The notes under the pieces were generated by a model. The model saw only the letters and a list, made by a program, of their open reading frames with translations. It was not told the origin of the DNA and ran no database searches. A stretch of 22,099 nt of DNA from Prasinococcaceae sp. CCMP 1430 (Eukaryota > Prasinodermophyta > Palmophyllophyceae > Prasinococcales > Prasinococcaceae), in contig RQSC01001236.1 of assembly GCA_013416795.1 (NCBI GenBank), positions 30,474 to 52,572 of the forward strand. Direction: 5' to 3'. Below are positions 16,894 through 22,099 of this stretch, in pieces. Numbering within the stretch: the stretch's first letter is position 1; the number at the start of each line of letters is the position of its first letter. The position numbers and the translations under genes were made by a program.

Positions 16894-17275
16894 GTGGGTA
16901 AATGACTGTCAGAAGTAACCACGGGAGAGCAGATACATAAATGGCTGGACATCAAACGTGACCACGGGAGACTAGATGAGGACAACACTATGTGGCATTA
17001 TCCGATGTAATCCACGTATCATCACACACCACCCTCGACCGAACCTCTAGACTAGTCTGTTCGTAAACATTCGGGGGTTACGTCCGAACTTACCACGAAG
17101 TGAAGATGTAATGAAGATGCAATCCATCTATCATCATAAGCCGCGGCGCCTGAGGCCCGGCGGCGACGACGGGAGTGTCGCATACGTCGCCGCGGTCGTG
17201 GACAATAAGGTGCAGGAGACAACGGGGGCTTGCGACGAGACGCCCGAGCCCACGTTCACTATCCTCACGACGCCG

Positions 17276-17341
17276 TTTTTTTCCTTCGGGCGTGTGCCGA
17301 AAACTTGACGATTAGGTACCGTCTCAGCTTGACGGCCGGAA
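17276..17341. repeat. Right arm of the perfect mirror repeat
   Basis: This segment is the base-by-base complement of what continuation of the right inverted repeat would require. Equivalently, it is the left block reversed without complementation. The T run here has 7 T against 9 on the left; inward of the T runs no further symmetry is evident. Confidence 0.95.
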
Positions 17342-17527
17342 CCGCTTGTTAGGCGGACGTTATAACCTTCTAGTTAAAAAGGGCCAGAGCCCTTTCAAAT
17401 AACTAAACCAACGGATCGAGGTGCGGTGCGACGATCGCATCAAAAAGTCAGTATAGATACGCAACTGTCACATCAGGCTCGCCATCGCGTCACATCACGG
17501 CCCGCACATACACACGCATGCTCACCT
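17342..17527 (-). repeat. Right terminal inverted repeat (186 bases)
   Basis: Exact reverse complement of 16335-16520. It carries the 5' half of the tRNA-like gene on the minus strand, including the D-loop insertion and anticodon loop. The 3' half next to it is in complemented form, so this copy cannot form the acceptor stem. Confidence 0.97.
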
Positions 17528-17617
17528 GAAGCGGGACCTGCGCGTACGGGTGTCCGCCCGGTTCACGCTGAACAGCGCTTGAGACGTGGCGCCGACTGCA
17601 AATCTGAAATCCCCGCC
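17528..17617 (-). pseudogene. Host gene fragment split by the mobile element, 5' part
   Basis: The minus strand reads GATSQALFSVNRADTRTRRS-RF up to the element boundary. If the element and one GAAG copy are removed, the frame continues into ALDAHAHRRAKCDLSRT at 16330 and below. A possible acceptor (gatttcag or tttgcag) lies just upstream near 17610-17600. I suspect it belongs to the same transposase-like gene as 16085-16330, but the family is not recognised from this part. Confidence 0.4.
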
Positions 17618-17628
17618 GCGCGTGCGTT

Positions 17629-19371
17629 TTGACCTGCCTGCGCTCCGCGTGCGTGCGCGCGCGCGCACGCCACGCGCCCACTGAGGTAACCGGCCCAGCG
17701 GCGTGCGCGCCCTTCCCCCGACCCTTTCCCCGTCCTCCGCTCCTCCCCCCCCCTCCCCACACACCCCTGTGCCCCTCCCCCTCTGCCGCGCCCCTCGCGC
17801 CCGCCGCCGCCGCCGTCGCCCCGACCGCTAGCGGGCGGCGGCGCGCGGCATCCGCGCGCTCCGCCCCGCGCGCGGCGGCCACCGATCCCGCCGATCCCGC
17901 CGATCCCGCCGATCCCGCGGAGTCCTCGAGCAACACCAACACAGCAGCCTTCCAATGGCGCGGCTTCAAGCCCCTCCCCGCCCTCGCCTCCGTTTCAATC
18001 GGCCTCGTCCTCTACCTTCTCATCCCGTGCCCCGCCCAGCTCACCCAGCAGGCGTGGGCCCTGCTGGCCATCTTCCTCACCACGGTCACCGGCCTCATCC
18101 TCGAGCCGCTGCCCGTCCCGGCGTGGGCCGTGCTCTCCCTCACCACCGCGCTGATGACCAAGACGCTCTCGTGGGACGCGGCGATGGGCGCCTTCACCAA
18201 CGACGTCATCTGGCTGATCACCGTGAGCTTCTTCTTCGCGCGCGGCATCGTGCAGTCGGGCCTGGGCGCGCGCATCGCGCAGGCGTTCGTGGCGCTCTTC
18301 GGGCGCTCCACCCTCGGCCTGTCGTACGGCCTGGCGGCCGCCGAAACCGTATTAGCACTTGCGATGCCCTCGGGCACCGCGCGCGCCGGCGGCGTCTTCA
18401 TGCCGGTGATCGACTCGCTCTCCAAAGAATCGGGCTCCACGCCTCACTCCAACCCCCGGCGTATGGGCGCCTTCCTGGCCATGTCGCAGGCGCACGGCGC
18501 GTCGGCGCACTCCTCGTCCATCTTCCTGACGGGCGCCGCGCAGAACCTGCTCGTCATCAAGCTCGCCGAGCAGGCCGGCGTGGTGTTCGCCAACGCGTGG
18601 ATGCAGTGGTTCGCGGCGGGCGTCCTGCCGTGCCTGGCGTGCCTGGCGCTCAGCCCGTACGCCGTGTACCGGCTGTGCGAGCCCGAGCTCAAGGACACCC
18701 CGGAGGCGCCCGCGCGGGCGCGCGCGAGCCTCGCGGCGATGGGGCCGCTCACGCAGGACGAGGCGATCATGGTGGCGGCCATGGGCGCCGCGGTGGTCAT
18801 CTGGGTGGGCGGCTTCGGCCTGCCGGGCGCCGTGGGCGCCCTGCTGGGGCTCAGCGTCCTGCTGGCGACGGGCGTGCTCTCGTGGGCGGACTGCATCGAC
18901 GAGGAGCCCGGGTGGTCGACGCTCACGTGGTTCTCCATCCTGGTGGGCTACTCCACGGCGCTCAACGAGCTGGGCGTCATCGGCTGGGTCGCAAGCAGCT
19001 GCAGCGGCCTCGTGGCGAGCCTCGGCCTGCCCACCGCCGGCGCGGTGGCGCTCATCCTCGCCGCCTACGCGCTCATCCACTACATGTTCGCCAGCCAGAC
19101 GGCGCACGTCGCCTCGCTCTTCGGCGCCTTCCTGAGCATGATGGTGCTCGCGGGCGGCGCCGGCCTGCCGGCCGCGCTCGCGCTGGGCTTCCTGACCAAC
19201 CTCTTCGGCGGCATCACGCACTACGCCGCGGGCCAGAGCGTGGTCTTCTACAACGCCGGCTACGTGAGCCTCGCGGAGTTCTGGACCATCGGCCTCAAGA
19301 TGTTCCTGCTGAACTCGGCCGTCTTCGCGGCCGTCGCCATCCCGTGGTGGAAGTTCCTGGGCATCATGTGA
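17629..19371 (+). CDS. DIT1: Plastid 2-oxoglutarate/malate translocator (DiT1-type, DASS/SLC13 family), start not visible
   Basis: Plastid inner-envelope antiporter exchanging 2-oxoglutarate for malate, linking carbon skeletons to ammonia assimilation. From FKPLPALASVSIGLVLYLL (about 17964) to the stop at 19369-19371 it matches the family throughout: QQAWALLAIFLTTVTGLILE, AFTNDVIWLITVSFFFARG, SSSIFLTGAAQNLLVIKLAE, WSTLTWFSILVGY, HYMFASQTAHVASLFGAF, LTNLFGGITHYAAGQSVVFY and IPWWKFLGIM, with about 12 hydrophobic helices. The N-terminal region is Ala/Arg/Ser-rich like a plastid-targeting peptide and includes four tandem Asp-Pro-Ala units (17881-17919). There is no in-frame ATG before the membrane part, and a stop precedes 17629. 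A C/T-rich tract with acceptor gctag (17831) or a donor gaggtaacc (17682-17690) suggests an upstream exon, which may have been displaced by the mobile DNA. Confidence 0.93.
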   Translation: MTCLRSACVRARARHAPTEVTGPAACAPFPRPFPRPPLLPPPPHTPLCPSPSAAPLAPAAAAVAPTASGRRRAASARSAPRAAATDPADPADPADPAESSSNTNTAAFQWRGFKPLPALASVSIGLVLYLLIPCPAQLTQQAWALLAIFLTTVTGLILEPLPVPAWAVLSLTTALMTKTLSWDAAMGAFTNDVIWLITVSFFFARGIVQSGLGARIAQAFVALFGRSTLGLSYGLAAAETVLALAMPSGTARAGGVFMPVIDSLSKESGSTPHSNPRRMGAFLAMSQAHGASAHSSSIFLTGAAQNLLVIKLAEQAGVVFANAWMQWFAAGVLPCLACLALSPYAVYRLCEPELKDTPEAPARARASLAAMGPLTQDEAIMVAAMGAAVVIWVGGFGLPGAVGALLGLSVLLATGVLSWADCIDEEPGWSTLTWFSILVGYSTALNELGVIGWVASSCSGLVASLGLPTAGAVALILAAYALIHYMFASQTAHVASLFGAFLSMMVLAGGAGLPAALALGFLTNLFGGITHYAAGQSVVFYNAGYVSLAEFWTIGLKMFLLNSAVFAAVAIPWWKFLGIM

Positions 19372-19588
19372 GGAGGAGGAGGGGGCGGCTGAGGAGGGCG
19401 CGCCGCGGAGGGGCGCCGCGTGCGTGGTCTGTCGCGACGAGCGAGGGGGCGCGCGCACACACAACGCACAGACGGACGGACGAAGCGGGCGCGCCGCCGC
19501 CGCCGCCGCCGCCGGCGGCGGCGTCGCAGGCAGCCGCGACAGCTCGGCGGGAGCCTCTTTTTTTTGTTGTTGTGAATGGAAAAAATGA

Positions 19589-20761
19589 TTACGACGACAT
19601 GGGCGCCAGCAGCTGCCTCCTCTTGGCCCCCCCCGGGACGGGCGGCGGCGCGCGCTCGACGGGGTGCTCCGCACCCCCAAGAAAGCGCTCCGCACCCCGG
19701 CACGTCGTCGCCTTCCCCGGCACGAAGCCGTGCCCCGCGGGCGCCTGCGCCCGCCTGCGCGCGGCGACGCCCGGCCGCTCGCGCGGCGTCGCGGCCATCG
19801 AAAGGGCGTCGCGGCCCAGCCTCGGCGGCCGCCGCGGCTCGAGCGGCGCGGGCTTGCTCTGGGCCCCGCGCACTGCAGGAGAAACGCCCCGTCGCCCCGA
19901 CGCTTGTTTCACTCGCTCCGCGCCCCCGCGCACTGCAGGAACAACGCCCCCCCGTCGCCCCGACGCTTGCACTGCACGAGCAACGCCCCCCCGTCGCCGC
20001 GACGACGCTCGTTTCACTCGCTCCTCTCCTCCCAAATCCTCCTCCTCCACCACCGCCACGCGCGGGCCCACCGCGAAGGCGGGGAGGCGGTCGGGGTCCC
20101 TGCTCGCCATGACGACGACCTTGCCCTCGTGGTCGTACTGGTAGTCCTGCCCGCGCAGCTCCCTCTTGAGGCTCTGGATCCTCCGGAGCTCGGCGGCGTG
20201 CTCCTGGGCCTGCGCGCGCTTGGACGCCTCGGCGGCCCTGCGCTGCTCGATCTCGTCGCGCAGGCGCTGCTCGCGCTCCTGGTCCTCCAGGGACAGGGAC
20301 AGGAACGACGACCTTCGGCTGTACGCGAGGTGGGCCGCGGCGGCGGCCGCGGCGGGCGGCGCGCCGCTGCGGACCGCCGCCGACGCGCCACCGCGCGCCG
20401 CCGCGCCGCGGGTGCCGCCGTCTCCCTCGCCGCCGTCCGCGGACCCCGCCTCGGCCCTCGCGGCGGCGGCAGCAGCAGCAGCAGCAGCCTCCGAAGCGCC
20501 CTCGATCGCCTCGGCCTCCGCGCTCATTCCGGCCGCCTCCCGCGCCTCGACCGCGTCCCGCGCCTCTCCCTCCTCCTCCCCCTCTCCCTCCTCCACCCCC
20601 TCTCCCTCCTCCTCCCCCTCGGGCAACGCGTCTTGCGCCTCGACCCTCTCAATCGCCCCCAAAGAACAGCCCTCCTCCTCCTTCGCGTCAGCAGCAGCAG
20701 CAGCAGCCGCCTCATCAGACAACAACAGCGGCGCTCGCGTGGCCGCGTCCTCACGCGCCAC
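19589..20761 (-). CDS. Acidic coiled-coil protein with conserved KRELRGQDYQYDHEGKV block, unrecognised
   Basis: Open minus-strand frame ending in TAA at 19591-19589, convergent with DiT1. The N-terminal part is Glu/Ala/Gly-rich low complexity. A coil (about 20310-20160: SLEDQEREQRLRDEIEQRRA, KRAQAQEHAAELRRIQSLKR) leads into LRGQDYQYDHEGKVVVM and DPDRLPAF, which looks like a compact conserved motif rather than random composition. The C-terminal third (20035-19870) is built from degenerate repeats (VKRASSRRRG, VKQASGRRGV) and may contain an intron, with a more ordinary tail (PAGHGFVPGKAT) after it. No ATG begins the frame. The first Met is near 20526, and an acceptor ctag (20771-20768) at the 5' edge suggests an upstream exon, possibly the C2 gene's. 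Function unknown. Confidence 0.6.
   Translation of the reverse strand: MAREDAATRAPLLLSDEAAAAAAADAKEEEGCSLGAIERVEAQDALPEGEEEGEGVEEGEGEEEGEARDAVEAREAAGMSAEAEAIEGASEAAAAAAAAAARAEAGSADGGEGDGGTRGAAARGGASAAVRSGAPPAAAAAAAHLAYSRRSSFLSLSLEDQEREQRLRDEIEQRRAAEASKRAQAQEHAAELRRIQSLKRELRGQDYQYDHEGKVVVMASRDPDRLPAFAVGPRVAVVEEEDLGGEERVKRASSRRRGGVARAVQASGRRGGVVPAVRGGAERVKQASGRRGVSPAVRGAQSKPAPLEPRRPPRLGRDALSMAATPRERPGVAARRRAQAPAGHGFVPGKATTCRGAERFLGGAEHPVERAPPPVPGGAKRRQLLAPMSS
19860..20035. repeat. Degenerate tandem repeats
   Basis: Three imperfect units containing gcactgcaggaacaacgccc, cccgtcgccccgacgct and tttcactcgctcc in varying order, spaced about 55-60 bases. They lie within the 3' part of the coiled-coil gene. 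Confidence 0.7.
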
Positions 20762-20771
20762 GAGCGCCTAG

Positions 20772-21528
20772 ACAGATCCTCGGCACCCTCGGGGAGCTTC
20801 ACGGTAGACGCGTCGTCGGTGGCGGCGGCCGGCGCGGCGGCCTCCTCCGGGGCGGCCTCCTCCTCCTCGTCGTCGTCGCTGTCACTCATCATCATGCCCC
20901 CCTCCTCACCGTCGCTCAGGTTCATGAAGTTCATGTCATCGAGCGTCGTCTCCTTGTCCTCCGTGCCGAAGTCGACGGCAGTCACCATGAGATCGACCTT
21001 GCCACCCGGCACAATGATGCCCTTGAAAGTGGGCTTGCCTGTCACCAGCTGTGGTGTAGCAGTGCGAGGGACGCGCGGAGCGGCAGAGCACGAGTTCGGA
21101 CGCGGGCGAGTCAGCACGGATGCGGAAGCTCGTCCGGCGCTGCTCCGACTGTCGCCGCAGCATGCACTGGCGCCGCGCGCTGCACAGAAGCCCTGCGCTT
21201 CACGCGCGTGCCGCGCGGCAGCCCGGGGCACGATCGCGACCCTCGCGCGCACTGCCGAGCGCGCTCGCTGCTCTCCTACGCGGGAGCCTCGCCGCGACGC
21301 CAGCTGCCTCTCGCCGCGCGAGCGCACCTTGTCGAGGTTAAAGAACTGCTGGTCGCCGATCTGCAGCGTGTTGTTGTTCATGAAGAACTTGCCCCACAGG
21401 CGGTCCTTGCTGGGGTTGGCCACCTCGAAGGTCGCCGTCTGCTCCCACTGCGGGTCGAGGCCGCGCTCGGTGCGCGTCGTGAACGACTGCTCGGTGCCCT
21501 CGATGCCCACGGTGCACGTGCAGTCGGG
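20772..21528 (-). CDS. C2-domain protein with acidic tail, partial
   Basis: Exon A (21528-21328) begins at the gap at 21529 with PDCTCTVGIEGTEQSFTTRT, ERGLDPQWEQTATFEV and FNLDK. This is the central part of a C2 fold (ligand G-x-x-x-x-x-T-x-x-x-x-x-L-x-P-x-W). A 279-base intron (donor gtgcgc, acceptor caccacag) joins it in phase 0 to exon B, LVTGKPTFKGIIVPGGKVDL and MVTAVDFGTEDKETTLDD. A Met/Asp/Glu-rich acidic tail follows (SDSDDDEEEEAAPEEAAAP), ending around VKLPEGAEDL. C2 domains typically bind membranes, often with calcium; the calcium-binding loops cannot be judged with the N-terminus missing. The 3' end is unclear: staying in frame runs into Arg-rich nonsense, and the next frame holds the coiled-coil gene, so the two may be one gene. 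Confidence 0.7.
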
Positions 21529-21529
21529 N
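21529..21529. other. Single N, probable scaffold gap
   Basis: Removes the N-terminal part of the C2 gene. Confidence 0.8.
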
Positions 21530-21900
21530 GCGCACCCGCCGCCGCCCCTCCCCGCGCGCGCGGTGTGGCACGCCTTCGCACGCGCGCACGCCGCGCCGCA
21601 CACGCGTTCCCTCGCGGGCAAAAAAAAAAAAAAAAGCCAACGCTTTTTGACCAGGCCCGCTCGAACCAACGCGTTTTGATGGCGCAGGAGTGGGGAGCGC
21701 CCCGCCCCGAAGGTTTGCGCGCATCGACCGAAAATGTACTCAATAGGGTTCGTGCATTGACCCTAATCAGACGTGCTGTACCCTAACATCTCGTGCGCGT
21801 TCGTGCGCGTGATGTGACAGCGACGCGCATATTTTAACGAACGTTCGTAACGGGCGCGCCAAGTGGCGCCGTCGGCGAGACAGCGCAGTGCTGCGCCCCG
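21530..21900. other. Non-coding stretch with oligo-A run and 12-base palindrome
   Basis: No gene seen. It holds a run of about 16 A near 21621-21636 and the palindrome acgaacgttcgt (21837-21848). The 21700-21840 part is less GC-rich. Confidence 0.4.
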
Positions 21901-21902
21901 GC

Positions 21903-22042
21903 GGCCAGACAGCTGCGCCCCGGCGGCCAGACAGCTGCGCCCCGCGGGCCAGACAGCCGCGCCCCGCCGGCCAGACAGCTGCGCCCCCCGGCGGCCAGAC
22001 AGCTGCGCGCCGCCACCGGCCAGACAGCTGCGCGCCGCCACC
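21903..22042. repeat. 22-25-base minisatellite
   Basis: Six tandem copies starting with ggccagacagctgcgc (one has agccgcgc) at 21903, 21925, 21947, 21969, 21993 and 22018. Unit length drifts from 22 to 25 bases at the 3' side. A degenerate further copy lies just upstream. Confidence 0.9.
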
Positions 22043-22051
22043 AAACCGGCG

Positions 22052-22099
22052 ATGGCGGACGCGGAGGGCGGCGCGACCGCAGGAGCGCCGCCGGCCGCC
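22052..22099 (+). CDS. Possible start of a further gene
   Basis: ATG at 22052 opens a frame, MADAEGGATAGAPPAA, to the end of the window, directly after the minisatellite. Sixteen codons are too few to identify or to be sure it is coding. Confidence 0.25.
   Translation, partial: MADAEGGATAGAPPAA

Larger units (their letters stand above)
16335..17527. mobile_element. Non-autonomous DNA element with 186-base perfect TIRs, GAAG target duplication
   Basis: A 1193-base element whose ends (aggtgagcatgc...gcatgctcacct) are perfect inverted repeats of 186 bases. It is flanked by the direct repeat GAAG (16331-16334 and 17528-17531). Deleting the element and one GAAG leaves an uninterrupted minus-strand frame across the site, SRF|ALDAHAHRRAK, consistent with a genuine insertion. 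The interior has no credible transposase, so the element depends on one elsewhere. Four-base duplications and long TIRs occur in several superfamilies, so I do not assign one. Perfect arm identity suggests recent movement or gene conversion between arms. Confidence 0.88.

Noticed and set aside
17111-17308. 65-codon ORF inside the mobile element
   Set aside because: Its end lies in the mirror block, it has no recognisable motif, and it is short enough to arise by chance.
17276-17416. Second tRNA-Val gene in the right arm
   Set aside because: Only the 5' half is present as a proper inverted copy; the 3' half is complemented, so the acceptor stem and B box are lost.
17955-20144. 729-residue open frame overlapping DiT1 in another frame
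   Set aside because: Composition is Arg/Gly/Pro/His-rich without domains, while the DiT1 frame matches its family throughout.
20524-21669. Continuous 381-residue frame through the C2 gene
   Set aside because: Contains a clear 279-base intron and runs across the N and an oligo-A/T tract; only the two exons look coding.
16361-21820. Shared tgatgtgacag at 16386 and near 21811 as a common element end
   Set aside because: An 11-base match is expected by chance in a window of this size, and the flanks do not match.
1-22099. Bacterial contig with operons
   Set aside because: Spliced genes, SNRNP40, GALC, TMEM120 and CNNM homologues and convergent single genes show a nuclear genome.

Overview
This window is nuclear DNA from a GC-rich, intron-containing photosynthetic eukaryote, most likely an alga. 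The evidence is GT-AG introns inside clearly recognisable eukaryotic genes, plastid-type metabolic genes (a magnesium-type ALAD, a plant-type aspartate carbamoyltransferase and a plastid 2-oxoglutarate/malate translocator) and eukaryote-only genes (U5 snRNP 40 kDa protein, galactocerebrosidase, TMEM120, CNNM). A haptophyte or pelagophyte would fit the base composition and gene mix, but I cannot name a species. Six single N characters (3182, 6988, 9048, 11804, 13616, 21529) each interrupt a gene or a repeat and look like scaffold joins of unknown size, so several genes are cut there.

Layout. ALAD (+, 5' end outside the window) is followed by a four-exon mitochondrial carrier (-), a CNNM/DUF21 transporter (+), galactocerebrosidase (-, N-terminus lost at a gap) and the C-terminal half of SNRNP40 (-). 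Next come an 850-base stretch rich in CACGTG boxes, the first exon of a probable aquaporin (+) and ATCase (+). Beyond these lie an Ash2-like SPRY fragment (-), a DDT/WHIM chromatin-factor fragment (+), an unrecognised gene with a duplicated HYAY motif (-), a TMEM120 fragment (+), a perfect 29-base tandem array and a decayed AP2-like gene. A small coiled-coil gene (+) and the C-terminal part of an SRAP/HMCES gene (-) follow.

From about 15970 to 17620 the sequence is lower in GC and consists of mobile DNA: remnants that resemble a DDE transposase, interrupted by a 1193-base non-autonomous element with perfect 186-base terminal inverted repeats and a GAAG target duplication. After it come the plastid DiT1-type translocator (+), a conserved coiled-coil gene (-), a C2-domain gene (-), a 22-25-base minisatellite and the first codons of a further ORF (+).

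The most unusual observation lies in the mobile element. Immediately inside the perfect inverted repeats, the next 60-66 bases of the two arms are an exact mirror image: same strand, reversed, not complemented, and in perfect register with the inverted repeat. The left arm also encodes a well-folded tRNA-Val(AAC) with a 33-base hairpin insertion in its D-loop and a T9 terminator. The inverted-repeat/mirror junction falls inside this tRNA, at the base of the anticodon stem. The genes in the window do not form one pathway; they touch tetrapyrrole and pyrimidine synthesis, plastid dicarboxylate exchange, glycosphingolipid turnover, splicing, chromatin and DNA repair.
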